Below are positions 35,649 to 43,803 of a stretch of DNA of 64,000 nt, in pieces. The stretch is from NCBI RefSeq assembly GCF_022662475.1, contig NZ_JAKNQQ010000002.1, forward strand, positions 744,001 through 808,000. The letters are read 5' to 3'. How positions within the stretch are numbered: position 1 is the stretch's first letter; every line of letters starts with the position of its first letter. The notes under the pieces were generated by a model that saw only the letters and a list, made by a program, of their open reading frames with translations, made no database searches and had not been told where the DNA came from. A program made the position numbers and the translations under genes. Source of the stretch: Sphingomonas sp. TREG-RG-20F-R18-01 (GTDB lineage: Bacteria > Pseudomonadota > Alphaproteobacteria > Sphingomonadales > Sphingomonadaceae).

Positions 35649-36322
35649 CGCTGTTCCATCAATCCGGGGAGCGCGGCGACCGTCTCCGCGACCGCATGCG
35701 CGCCCGCTTCGGTCAGTTCCTCGGCGGGGTGATAGCCCCACGCCACCCCCAAAGCACGTGTCCCCGCCGCGCGTGCCATCAGCATGTCGTAGCTGGTGTC
35801 GCCGATCATCACCGTCGTCTCCGGCACCGCGCCCGCATCCGCCATCGCGGTCTCGATCATCGAGGGATGCGGCTTGGAGGGGTGGCGGTCGGCAGTCTGC
35901 AGCGTGATGAAATGCGCGGCGATTCCGTGATGCGCGAGGATATGCGCAAGGCCCCGGTCGGACTTGCCGGTCGCGACGCCGAGCTTCCAGCCTTCGCCCG
36001 CGAGCTGGTCGAGCACGTCGAGAATGCCGTCGTACAGCGGCTCGGCGCTCATCGCGCCCGAGGTGCGCATCTTGAAGAACGCCGCCTTGTAATCGTCCGC
36101 CAGGCTGCGGTGCAGCGCGGGGTCGCCGTCGGGCAGCAGCATCTGCATTGCTTCGACCAGGCTCAGGCCAACGATCCGGCGGATCGCGCTGCGGTCGGGT
36201 GCCACGAGGTTCGCCTGCGTGAACGCGGCTTCGACCGAGCGGCAGATATTGTCCTGGCTGTCGACCAGCGTGCCATCGCAATCGAACAGCGCAAGGCGGG
36301 CGGGGGAGGGGAGGGCTGTCAT
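35645..36322 (-). CDS. HAD-superfamily phosphatase (Gph/PGP-like)
   Basis: 225-residue HAD hydrolase, subfamily IA. Catalytic motif I LFDCDGTLVDS, motif II GVATGKSDRG, motif III with Lys near KPHPSMI, motif IV GDTSYDMLMA. Similar to phosphoglycolate phosphatases and the HAD proteins next to RluA-type synthases. ATG at 36322 follows GGAAGAA. Confidence 0.92.
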   Translation of the reverse strand: MTALPSPARLALFDCDGTLVDSQDNICRSVEAAFTQANLVAPDRSAIRRIVGLSLVEAMQMLLPDGDPALHRSLADDYKAAFFKMRTSGAMSAEPLYDGILDVLDQLAGEGWKLGVATGKSDRGLAHILAHHGIAAHFITLQTADRHPSKPHPSMIETAMADAGAVPETTVMIGDTSYDMLMARAAGTRALGVAWGYHPAEELTEAGAHAVAETVAALPGLMEQR

Positions 36323-36332
36323 CAGTTTCTTC

Positions 36333-36436
36333 CTTCCCCGGCGAAGGCCGGGGCCCAGTCGTGCTGGCGGATGGGGCGCATGCTGCGTTCGATGCCGATG
36401 GACGGCGCGACTGGGCCCCGGCCTTCGCCGGGGAAG
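36333..36436. repeat. Family 1 palindromic repeat, perfect copy
   Basis: 29-bp perfect arms (36333-36361 and 36408-36436) identical to those inside queG, with a 46-bp core. Starts 10 bases upstream of the HAD start codon, on the far side of its ribosome binding site. Confidence 0.93.
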
Positions 36437-36464
36437 GGCGCGAGGGGGAAGGATCGGCTGCCCA

Positions 36465-37064
36465 TCATACGTTCCGCATCCAGTGCGCGATCCCGCGCCG
36501 ACCCGCCGCTTCGACGGCATCCGCCGCCGCAAGCCGCGCGGCGTCCGGCTTGTTCTGCCCGAGCTTCAACGTTCCGCGCCACGCCTGCACGGTCAGCGTG
36601 AACCCGAGGATCCCGCGCGTCATCCGCTCGAACAGCGCCGCGTCCATCTTGTCGCGAGTCCACGGCGTCTTGGGCGCGAGTCGCTCTTCCTGCACCGCCG
36701 AGACGCGATCGACTTGCTCGACCAGCCCGTCGTGATCGAGCCGCGCGATCCGGCCTTCCAGCTCGACCGCGACGTAATTCCACGTCGGCACCTGATCGGG
36801 GCCAAGCCCGTACCAGTCCGGGCTGACATAACCGTCCGGCCCCTGCACCACGAACACACCCGTAGCACCGTCCAGATGCCGCGCGATCCCGTTGCCGCGC
36901 GAGACATGGAAAGCGAGCGTCGCGTCGTCGTTCCATACCACCGGGACATGCGCCACGCGCGGGCCATCGGGCGTCGCGACGAACAAAGCGCCGAAGCCGA
37001 GTTCGCGCACCAGCGCGCGCATCGCATCGCGGTCTTCCCAGCGAAAGGCCGGATCGGGATGCAT
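36465..37064 (-). CDS. FMN-binding negative transcriptional regulator, PaiB-type
   Basis: 199-residue protein of the PaiB/FMN-binding split-barrel family. FGALFVATPDGPRVAHVPVV, FHVSRGNGIARHL and WYGLGPDQVPTWNYVAVEL fit the family's FMN-binding core. Original members repress sporulation and degradative genes in Bacillus; the role in this lineage is unknown. Confidence 0.9.
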   Translation of the reverse strand: MHPDPAFRWEDRDAMRALVRELGFGALFVATPDGPRVAHVPVVWNDDATLAFHVSRGNGIARHLDGATGVFVVQGPDGYVSPDWYGLGPDQVPTWNYVAVELEGRIARLDHDGLVEQVDRVSAVQEERLAPKTPWTRDKMDAALFERMTRGILGFTLTVQAWRGTLKLGQNKPDAARLAAADAVEAAGRRGIAHWMRNV

Positions 37065-37090
37065 CAGGTCCGCAGCGCTTCCATACCTTC

Positions 37091-37167
37091 GTGCTCCCGC
37101 GCAGGCAGGAGCCCAGCGTCACGGACGCGGCGCCTGCAACTCTGGGCTCCTGCCTGCGCAGGAGCAC
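37091..37167. repeat. Family 5 palindromic repeat
   Basis: Arms GTGCTCCCGCGCAGGCAGGA and TCCTGCCTGCGCAGGAGCAC enclose GCCCAG...CTGGGC. Located between the PaiB-like and RluA-type genes. Confidence 0.85.
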
Positions 37168-37185
37168 AAGCGCTTCCCCCCCGAA

Positions 37186-38307
37186 TCACGTCGCCGAACC
37201 GCGCCGCCGCCGTTCGCCCTTGCGATCCTTGCGGTAGGTCTTGGCGTGCTGGCGCGCTTGCTGCTTTTTCACTTCGCGGCTCGGCGGCGGGGGCGATTCG
37301 AGCGGCATCATGTTGCCGAGCATCTCGTCGAACCCGAGCTGCTTGAGGCTCTCGGAGAAATGCGTCGGCAGTTCGGCCTGGACGTCGATCGCGCCGCCAT
37401 CGGGGTGGTCGATCCGGATCCGGCGCGAGTGGAGATGCATCTTGCGCGAGATGTTGCCGGTCAGGAACGCGGCCTGCCCGCCGTACTTGCCGTCGCCGAC
37501 GATCGGATGCCCGATCGCCGCGAGATGGACGCGCAGCTGGTGCGTACGCCCGGTGTGCGGGATCAGCTCGAGCCACGCGGTCGTCGTCCCCGCCATCTCG
37601 ATCACGCGGTAGCGCGTGCGCGCGGGGCTGCCTTCCTTCTCGTCGACGTGCATCTTCTCGCCGCCGGTGCCGGGTTGCTTGGCGATCGGCAGCTCGATCA
37701 TCCCGTCCTCGATCGACGGCACGCCGACGACCAGCGCCCAATAGGTCTTCCGCGCGGTGCGCGAGGAGAAGGACTTGGAGAAATACGCCGCCGCCCGTGC
37801 AGTCCGCGCGATAAGCAGCGCGCCGCTCGTATCCTTGTCGAGCCGGTGGACCAGCTTGGGGCGGCCCTCCATGTCGTCCTGCAACGCATCGAGCAGGCCG
37901 TCGACATGCTCGATTGTCTTGGTCCCGCCCTGCGTCGCGAGACCGGGCGGCTTGTTGAGGACGATCGCCTGCGCATCGCGGTGGATCACCATTTCCTGCG
38001 CGAAGGTGATCTCGTCTTCGCTGAGCGGCGGACGCTCGCGCTTTTGCGGCGCGTCGATGCGGACCGGCTCGGCCGGGGGAACGCGTATCGCCTGGCCGGC
38101 GACGACATGGTCGCCCGGCTTGGTGCGCGCGCCATCGACGCGGAGCTGCCCGGTGCGCGCCCATTTGGCGACCGTGGTATAGCTCGTGTCGGGCAGATGC
38201 CGCTTGAACCAGCGGTCGAGCCGGATCCCGTCATCGTCGGGACCCACGCTGAACTGGCGTACGTCGCTGGTCGCCTTGCTGGGCTTGTCGGGAGTCTTGG
38301 TGGTCAT
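37186..38307 (-). CDS. RluA-family 23S rRNA pseudouridine synthase
   Basis: 373 residues. N-terminal S4 RNA-binding domain (RLDRWFKRHLPDTSYTTVAKW), then the catalytic domain with HRLDKDTSGALLIA (catalytic Asp) and HTGRTHQLRVH. RluC/RluD-like; the exact target cannot be read. A C-terminal basic tail of about 35 residues (KKQQARQHAKTYRKDRKGER) is probably RNA-binding. ATG at 38307 overlaps the crcB stop (ATGA). Confidence 0.94.
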   Translation of the reverse strand: MTTKTPDKPSKATSDVRQFSVGPDDDGIRLDRWFKRHLPDTSYTTVAKWARTGQLRVDGARTKPGDHVVAGQAIRVPPAEPVRIDAPQKRERPPLSEDEITFAQEMVIHRDAQAIVLNKPPGLATQGGTKTIEHVDGLLDALQDDMEGRPKLVHRLDKDTSGALLIARTARAAAYFSKSFSSRTARKTYWALVVGVPSIEDGMIELPIAKQPGTGGEKMHVDEKEGSPARTRYRVIEMAGTTTAWLELIPHTGRTHQLRVHLAAIGHPIVGDGKYGGQAAFLTGNISRKMHLHSRRIRIDHPDGGAIDVQAELPTHFSESLKQLGFDEMLGNMMPLESPPPPSREVKKQQARQHAKTYRKDRKGERRRRGSAT

Positions 38308-38678
38308 GCTGCGATCCGGGTAAGCCAGAGGCCGGCGAACAGCGCCAGCACCGCGCCGAGGACCGACGCAAGGACATAGCCGAGCGCGGTCATCCACGCA
38401 TCGCGCTCGACCATCGTCACGACCTCGAGCGAGAAGGAAGAAAAGGTTGTAAAGCCGCCGAGAACCCCGACGCCGAGTAACAGCCGCGTATTCTCATTGC
38501 CGCCGACACGCGCGAGCATGCCCATCAGCACGCCCATCGCGAACCCGCCGATCAGGTTGACCGCAAGCGTGCCGTAGGGAAAGATCGGGCCGAACGCGGC
38601 GACCGCGCCACGCCCGACGAGATAGCGCGCCGCGGTGCCCAGGGCACCACCCGCCATGACGAGAAAAAGCTGAACCAT
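38304..38678 (-). CDS. crcB: Fluoride efflux channel CrcB/Fluc
   Basis: 124 residues with four membrane helices. The Fluc hallmarks are present: GGALGTAARY, YGTLAVNLIGGFAMG and GVGVLGGFTTFSSFSLE. Forms a dual-topology dimeric F- channel. No fluoride riboswitch could be recognised upstream. Translationally coupled with the RluA-type gene. Confidence 0.95.
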   Translation of the reverse strand: MVQLFLVMAGGALGTAARYLVGRGAVAAFGPIFPYGTLAVNLIGGFAMGVLMGMLARVGGNENTRLLLGVGVLGGFTTFSSFSLEVVTMVERDAWMTALGYVLASVLGAVLALFAGLWLTRIAA

Positions 38679-38816
38679 TGCGGCTGCGTTAGCGCGGAAT
38701 GACGCATTCGTCACCCCGGCCCCGTGGAAACGTCGTTCGGCGCTGTATGTCGGCCGTCGCGCAGCGGCTTGCCAGCAAACCTTGCATAACCCCAACCTCG
38801 CCGTCATGGTCACGGC

Positions 38817-39047
38817 ATGGGTATGATCGTCAACATCATTTCGGTTCTGGTCGGTCTCGCCGCCTTGCCGGTGGCGCTCGTCGGGCTGGTGCCGTTCTTC
38901 GGACTCGCCAATTATCTCGCGATCCCGATCGCCGTGGTGGGCGCGGCGCTTGGCATGCTTTCCGGGCACAAGACCGGGCGGAATTTCAACATCTTCGTGC
39001 TGATCGTCGCGGTGATCCGGCTGATGCTGGGCGGCGGTTTGCTTTGA
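38817..39047 (+). CDS. Small membrane protein
   Basis: 76 residues with two to three hydrophobic segments (MIVNIISVLVGLAALPVALV, LANYLAIPIAVVGAALGML, FVLIVAVIRLMLGG). The ribosome binding site is weak. Ends at the strong hairpin terminator 39052-39096. No family recognised. Confidence 0.65.
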   Translation: MGMIVNIISVLVGLAALPVALVGLVPFFGLANYLAIPIAVVGAALGMLSGHKTGRNFNIFVLIVAVIRLMLGGGLL

Positions 39048-39051
39048 CGCC

Positions 39052-39096
39052 AGACGGCAGAAGGGCCCGGCGTTCGCACGCCGGGCCCTTCCGTCT
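39052..39096. terminator. Bidirectional hairpin terminator
   Basis: A 12-bp perfect stem (39061-39072 with 39079-39090, loop TTCGCA) extended by AGACGG/CCGTCT, between convergent genes. No U tract on either strand, but the stem is very stable. Confidence 0.7.
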
Positions 39097-39111
39097 AACC
39101 GTCGACCGGCG

Positions 39112-39660
39112 TTAGCGGCAGACGACGTTGCCGCGATCGACCGACTGGCCGAGCAGCGCACCCGCGCCGCCGCCGATCAGCGTCCCGAGCAGACGCGAAC
39201 CGCCGCCCGCGATCGTATTGCCGAGCGCGCCACCGGCGAGACCGCCGACGATCAGCCCGGTCGTGCCGTCGCCACGCCGGCAGTAATAGCGGTTGTCGCG
39301 ACCGCGATAGATCCGGTCGTTGCGCGTCAGGCGGCGCGGCTGGTAATATTGGCCGTCGCGATAGTAATTCTCGGCGTAATAGGCGCGCTGGCCGTTCTCG
39401 TACCGGTTGTAGTCGTAGTTGCGATACTGGCGCCAGTCGCGGTTGCGGTCGCGCTGGGCATCGCGCACGTCCCGGCGATAATCCTGGCGCGCATCGCGGA
39501 CATCGTCGCGCGAGTCGGCGTTGCGGATGTCATGGCGATAGTCCTGGCGTGCATCGCGGACGTCCTGGCGATATTCGCGATTGGGGTTGTCCTGGGCGAC
39601 TGCCGGAATCGCGGTCAGCGCGGACGCTGCGATGGCCGCCGCCAGAATGAACGTACGCAT
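39112..39660 (-). CDS. Exported glycine-zipper 2TM-domain protein with charged repeats
   Basis: 182 residues. Signal peptide ending AIPAVAQ, then a charged region (residues ~25-80) of repeated DVRDARQDYR/ RRDVRDAQ units, a Tyr-rich part, and a C-terminal glycine zipper (GLIVGGLAGGALGNTIAGGG, then TLIGGGAGALLGQ). The second and third parts also occur in the protein at 40287. Such proteins are envelope-associated. A strong AAGGAG precedes the start. Shares an upstream dyad (39735-39759) with its paralogue. Confidence 0.87.
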   Translation of the reverse strand: MRTFILAAAIAASALTAIPAVAQDNPNREYRQDVRDARQDYRHDIRNADSRDDVRDARQDYRRDVRDAQRDRNRDWRQYRNYDYNRYENGQRAYYAENYYRDGQYYQPRRLTRNDRIYRGRDNRYYCRRGDGTTGLIVGGLAGGALGNTIAGGGSRLLGTLIGGGAGALLGQSVDRGNVVCR

Positions 39661-39729
39661 TGGGATGAGCTCCTTAAACCAAATCCATATCGTGGATCAG
39701 GATAGAGAACTCATCCCCGGCACCGAAAG

Positions 39730-39764
39730 TTGCGTGAACGGAAAACTACCTAGCGTTCACGCAA
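39730..39764 (-). promoter_or_regulatory. Conserved dyad upstream of glycine-zipper gene (copy 1)
   Basis: 11-bp perfect arms TTGCGTGAACG / CGTTCACGCAA with a 13-base spacer. The core TGAACG-N13-CGTTCA sits about 75 bases before the start codon. Spacer T/A run and trailing GCAACT are shared with copy 2 at 40686-40710. Confidence 0.65.
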
Positions 39765-39776
39765 GAGTCAGCAAAA

Positions 39777-40205
39777 TCAGGCGTTAAGCGAATGGGTTAA
39801 TGTAATTTCAGCATTAAGCACCTTCGAGATCGGGCAGTTCGCCTTGGCGCCTGCCGCGATCTCTTCGAACTTTGCCGGATCGATCCCGTCGATCGTCGCC
39901 TTGAGGTCGAGGGCCGACTTGGTGATGGTGAAGCCGTCGCCATCCTTGTCGAGCGTGACCTTGGCGGTCGTCTCGAGCTTGCCCTCGGTAAAACCGGCGC
40001 CTGCGAGCGCGAAGCTGAGCGCCATCGTGAAGCAGCTCGCATGCGCGGCGGCGATCAGTTCCTCGGGGTTGGTGCCGGCACCATCCTCGAAGCGGCTGTT
40101 GAAGCCATATTGCGTATCCGAAAGAACGCCCGACTGGGTCGAGACATGGCCCTTGCCGGCTTTGCCGAGGCCGTCATAGGTGGCCGATCCGCTGCGTGTG
40201 GTCAT
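39777..40205 (-). CDS. OsmC-family peroxiredoxin
   Basis: 142 residues. OsmC/Ohr fold thiol peroxidase with the two reactive cysteines in HASCFTMALSFAL (near residue 51) and NCPISKVL (near 122). OsmC rather than Ohr by the spacing. ATG at 40205 is best placed relative to GAGGAG. Flanked by two stress-associated envelope genes. Confidence 0.93.
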   Translation of the reverse strand: MTTRSGSATYDGLGKAGKGHVSTQSGVLSDTQYGFNSRFEDGAGTNPEELIAAAHASCFTMALSFALAGAGFTEGKLETTAKVTLDKDGDGFTITKSALDLKATIDGIDPAKFEEIAAGAKANCPISKVLNAEITLTHSLNA

Positions 40206-40226
40206 CGTCATTCTCCTCGAGGGCAC

Positions 40227-40258
40227 AAAAAAAAGCGCGGGCCCGTCAAGGCCCGCGC
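40227..40258 (-). terminator. Rho-independent terminator
   Basis: 9-bp stem GGCCCGCGC region (40235-40243 with 40250-40258), 6-base loop, followed on the minus strand by eight U residues. Ends the glycine-zipper gene at 40287 and shields the OsmC gene. Confidence 0.92.
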
Positions 40259-40286
40259 TGGATATAGGGTGCTGAACGGACAGCTG

Positions 40287-40610
40287 TTAGTTGCAGCGAC
40301 GATCCGCCGTGCTGGCGCGATCGATCGCGCGGCCACCGAACGCGCCGGCGACACCACCGAGTACCGTGCCGAGCGTCTTGTCACCATGGCCGGCGATCGA
40401 GTTGCCCAGCAGCGCGCCCCCGACGCCACCGACCAGCAGACCGGTCGTCCCGTCCGAGTGGCGGCAATACCGGCGGCCATCGCGGCCCTGATAGACGCGC
40501 GGCGAATAGTGACGGTAATGCTCGCGCGCGCCGGCTTCGGCGGTCGGGAAGGCCATGGTGGCGGGAATGACGAGCGAAGCGGCGCTGAGCGCCATCAGGA
40601 AAGTGCGCAT
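40287..40610 (-). CDS. Exported glycine-zipper 2TM-domain protein
   Basis: 107 residues. Signal peptide ending about MAFPTAEAGA; then SPRVYQGRDGRRYCRHSDGT and a zipper (GLLVGGVGGALLGNSIAGHG). It is a short paralogue of the protein at 39112: RxYCRxxDGTTGLxVGG is common to both, and the last Cys is at the C terminus in both. Same operator upstream. Confidence 0.85.
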   Translation of the reverse strand: MRTFLMALSAASLVIPATMAFPTAEAGAREHYRHYSPRVYQGRDGRRYCRHSDGTTGLLVGGVGGALLGNSIAGHGDKTLGTVLGGVAGAFGGRAIDRASTADRRCN

Positions 40611-40685
40611 TGAATTACTCCCAGTTACAGTCTTGCCTTGGATTACTTCCGAAGCAGTAACAGTCCGTAATTACGCGCAGTTGCA

Positions 40686-40710
40686 TGAACGTGAAACAAC
40701 ATCGCGTTCA
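40686..40710 (-). promoter_or_regulatory. Conserved dyad upstream of glycine-zipper gene (copy 2)
   Basis: TGAACG-N13-CGTTCA, with the same spacing and nearly the same distance from the start (about 76 bases) as copy 1. Common minus-strand pattern: TGAACGC, GTTT in the spacer, CGTTCA then GCAACT. Confidence 0.65.
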
Positions 40711-40820
40711 GCTTGGTGCAGGGTTGCGCAGGGCTAGGCGAGACCTTGCGCTGGCCTTGCGACGCTGGTCTCGAAACCCCCCGTCGCCCCGGCGCAGGCA
40801 TGGCATCCGCGAACCCACAG

Positions 40821-40913
40821 CTGTTCTCCCGCGAAAGCGGGAGCCCAGGAGACGCGAGAATTGTAAGCCGTTGTCGTGCTCGGCCCTGGATTCCCGCCTT
40901 CGCGGGAAAACAG
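40821..40913. repeat. Family 4 palindromic repeat
   Basis: CTGTTCTCCCGCGAAAGCGGG and CCCGCCTTCGCGGGAAAACAG arms. Reverse orientation relative to 34583-34674; the cores also match (for example the ACAACGGCTT / AAGCCGTTGT segment). Confidence 0.85.
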
Positions 40914-41014
40914 CAAACGAAGGGTCGTAAACCGCCGTTCGCAGAGGGTTCGCGCAGGCCGGGGCCGGCACGGTTACCGCGCGCATCGCTCTCGGGTTGA
41001 CAGCTTGGGGTACC

Positions 41015-41941
41015 CTAGCGCGCGAGCAAGTCCCGCGCGCGCGCGCAGTCCGCGTCCATTTGCGCGGTCAGCGCCTCGAGCGAGTCGAACTTCGCCTCGG
41101 GTCGCAGATAGTCGATCAACGCCACCTCCAGCGGCTGCCCGTACAGGTCGCCCGAAAAATCGAAGAAGAACGGTTCGAGCAGTTCCTTCGGCGGATCGAA
41201 GCTCGGGCGGATCCCGAGGTTCGCCGCGCCGTCGAGCACGCGCCCGTCGGCCAGCGTCCCGCGCACCGCGTAGATCCCGTAGGCCGGGCGCACATACCCG
41301 CCCATGTCGAGATTGGCGGTCGGATAGCCGATCGTGCGCCCCAGCTTGTCGCCATGCTGGACCAGCCCCGCGATCGCGAACGGGCGCGTCAGCAGCCGCG
41401 CCGCGCCGCGCGGGTCGCCCTCCTGCAGCAGTTCGCGCACCCGGCTCGACGACACGGTCGCGCCGTCGAGCGCCACCGGGGCTACGGTATCGACCGAGAA
41501 ACCGCGCGCCGCGCCGAACGCCGCGAGCATCGCGACCGACCCGCTGCGCGCCTTGCCGAAGGTGAAGTCCTCGCCGGTCACCACACCGGCGATGCTGAGC
41601 GCCGCGATCAGCCGCTGTTCGACGAACGCCTCCGCCCCGAGCGCGGCGAGCGCGGTATCGAAGCGGAACACGACCATCGCATCCGCACCCGCCTCGGCAA
41701 ACAGCCGCTGGCGCTGGTCGAGCGTGGTCAGGCGGAACGGCGCGCTGTCGGGGACGAAATGGCGGATCGGGTGCGGATCGAACGTGCCCACGAGCGCCGG
41801 GCGGCCCTCCGCGCGCGCGCGCGCCACGGCACGGCCGACCACGGCCTGATGCCCCAGGTGAAATCCATCGAAATTGCCGAGCGCGATGATCCCGCCGCGC
41901 AAGCGCTCCGGAACCGCCGAGCTGCCGTCGAGCCGCTCCAT
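41015..41941 (-). CDS. ribF: Bifunctional riboflavin kinase/FAD synthetase
   Basis: Makes FMN and FAD. 308 residues: N-terminal FAD synthetase nucleotidyltransferase domain (GNFDGFHLGHQAVV) and C-terminal riboflavin kinase domain (GRTIGYPTANLDM, LYGQPLEVALIDYLRPEAKF). Follows the M19 dipeptidase gene by 34 bp on the same strand. Confidence 0.96.
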   Translation of the reverse strand: MERLDGSSAVPERLRGGIIALGNFDGFHLGHQAVVGRAVARARAEGRPALVGTFDPHPIRHFVPDSAPFRLTTLDQRQRLFAEAGADAMVVFRFDTALAALGAEAFVEQRLIAALSIAGVVTGEDFTFGKARSGSVAMLAAFGAARGFSVDTVAPVALDGATVSSSRVRELLQEGDPRGAARLLTRPFAIAGLVQHGDKLGRTIGYPTANLDMGGYVRPAYGIYAVRGTLADGRVLDGAANLGIRPSFDPPKELLEPFFFDFSGDLYGQPLEVALIDYLRPEAKFDSLEALTAQMDADCARARDLLAR

Positions 41942-41975
41942 GCGACCGGCCTATACGGGCGCGGACGCGGCTGCG

Positions 41976-43148
41976 CTAGGCGGCTTTGTCGGGGATGATC
42001 CCGGCACGAAGGACGCGCAGGACATTCCCGCCCATCACCTTGGCGATGTCGGCGTCGCTGAAGCCGCGATCGATCAACGCCTGGGTGATCGCGACGACCT
42101 GGCCGGAATCGAACCCGGTCGTCACCGCGCCATCGAAATCGGAGCCGAGCCCGACATGGTCCACCCCGACCAGGTCGCGGACATGGGCAATCGCCGCTGC
42201 GGCTGCGTCCGGGCGGGTCGAGCAGATCGCGGCATCCCAATAGCCGATCCCCACCAGGCCGCCGGTCCGGGCGACCCCCCTGATTTCGGCGTCGGTCAGG
42301 TTGCGGTTGACCTTGCACGTCGCCTGCACGCCACCGTGGCTCGCCACCACCGGGCGGCGTGCCATGGCCAGCACCTCGGCGATCGTGGCATGGCTCGCAT
42401 GCGCGATGTCGACGACCATGCCGAGGTGCTCCATCCGCCGCACCACCTGCCGGCCGAGCAGCGTCAGCCCGCCCTTCGCTTCCCCATGCATCGAGCCCGC
42501 CACGTCATTGTCGAAGAAATGGGCGAGCCCCGCCATGCGGAACCCCGCGCGGTACAACAGGTCGAGACTCGCCAGCTTGCCCTCGAGATCCTGCAGCCCT
42601 TCGATCGAGAGCATCGCGCCCACGACCTTCGCGCCTTCCGCGCGATCCGCGAGCAGGCGGTCGAGTTGCGCCGCCGACTGGATCACCCGCAACCGGCCGT
42701 CGGAAGCGGCCGCGTAGCGGTCGAGCTTCTGCGCATGCCATAGCGAGCGTTGCAGCAGCGACCCCCAGGTGCGGGGCGGTTGCAGATCGGCGATGGCCAG
42801 CGCGGTGATGTTGTCGGTGTCGGATCGATTGGAATCGTAATTCTGGTTCGCCGGAGTCTTGGTCACCGACGAAAACACCTGCAGCGCGTAATTTCCCTTG
42901 AGCAACCGCGGTAGGTCCACCTGTCCCCGAGACGCCGGCGCGAGCAGGCTGCGCTGCCACAGCAGCGTGTCGGCATGCATGTCAGCGACCTGCAGGCGCG
43001 CATGCAAGGCCTGGGCGCGGGGCGTGATCCGCAGCGCGACCGGCTCGACCACGTTCATGCCGCGCTCGACCATGCCGGGTGCCAGGACGAAGAACAGCAA
43101 CGCGCCAAGCATGGCGACGGCCAGCACCGCCCACAGGATCTTGCGCAT
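41976..43148 (-). CDS. Membrane dipeptidase (peptidase M19 family)
   Basis: 390 residues with one N-terminal membrane anchor (KILWAVLAVAMLGALLFFVL). Zinc ligands follow in ADMHADTLLW, MLSIEG, and IAHASHATI; VDHVGLGSDFDG is the usual late motif. Homologues hydrolyse dipeptides and sometimes beta-lactams. The start among several ATGs (43157 to 43148) is uncertain. Confidence 0.92.
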   Translation of the reverse strand: MRKILWAVLAVAMLGALLFFVLAPGMVERGMNVVEPVALRITPRAQALHARLQVADMHADTLLWQRSLLAPASRGQVDLPRLLKGNYALQVFSSVTKTPANQNYDSNRSDTDNITALAIADLQPPRTWGSLLQRSLWHAQKLDRYAAASDGRLRVIQSAAQLDRLLADRAEGAKVVGAMLSIEGLQDLEGKLASLDLLYRAGFRMAGLAHFFDNDVAGSMHGEAKGGLTLLGRQVVRRMEHLGMVVDIAHASHATIAEVLAMARRPVVASHGGVQATCKVNRNLTDAEIRGVARTGGLVGIGYWDAAICSTRPDAAAAAIAHVRDLVGVDHVGLGSDFDGAVTTGFDSGQVVAITQALIDRGFSDADIAKVMGGNVLRVLRAGIIPDKAA

Positions 43149-43253
43149 CATCGCCACTCTCCGCCCTGCCGGACGTGCTCTGGCATCGACGTGCCGGTCC
43201 GGTCAGGCCGCCGGTATGCGGGGCGGGGCGTGGCGCGGCAAGCCCGGGGGCGA

Positions 43254-43724
43254 TCAGTCCCTGGTCAGCGTGACGAAGCTGTGGGCGGGGCGGGGCTTGG
43301 CTGCGGCATGGTCTTCCCGGGCGATCTCGCGCCAGCCGGTAAAGGGCGGGACGACTGCATCGCCCGCCGGTACCGCATGTACCTCGGTCAGCTCGATCCG
43401 GCGGGCATGCGGCGCGAACAGCGCGAACACCTCCGCCCCGCCGATCACCATGATTTCGCCGTCACCCGCCTGGGCCAATGCGGCATCCACCCCGTGCACC
43501 GCCTCCGCGCCGGTGGCGCTCCACGCCGGGTCGCGGGTCAGCACGATGTGGCGACGACCGGGCAAGGGAGCCGGGAAACTGTCGAAGGTCTTGCGGCCCA
43601 TGATCATCGGCTTGCCCATGGTCAGCGCCTTGAATCGCTTGAGGTCGGCGGGAAGATGCCAGGGCAGCGCGCCCGCGTTGCCGATGACGCCGTTGTCGGC
43701 CCGCGCGAGGATGAGCGTGATCAT
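43254..43724 (-). CDS. folA: Dihydrofolate reductase
   Basis: 156-residue DHFR. Motifs: LILARADNGVIGNAGALPWHLPADL (substrate helix), GRKTFDSFP, MVIGGAEVF. The ATG at 43724 follows GGCGGAGCG; longer frames overlap the DUF2189 gene and are not used. Confidence 0.96.
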   Translation of the reverse strand: MITLILARADNGVIGNAGALPWHLPADLKRFKALTMGKPMIMGRKTFDSFPAPLPGRRHIVLTRDPAWSATGAEAVHGVDAALAQAGDGEIMVIGGAEVFALFAPHARRIELTEVHAVPAGDAVVPPFTGWREIAREDHAAAKPRPAHSFVTLTRD

Positions 43725-43803
43725 CGCTCCGCCATAGCCGCTGACGCGGCGTGCGGTCGATCCCTTCTCGCGGAGGTGCGTCCTGCCGTCCGGTAACGAA
43801 CGC

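Larger units (their letters stand above)
40611..41014. other. 404-bp region without a gene
   Basis: Contains the promoter and dyad (40686-40710) of the glycine-zipper gene at its left part, which is AT-rich, and the family 4 repeat at 40821-40913. Nothing else is apparent; short open frames read through the repeat and are not credible. Confidence 0.7.
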
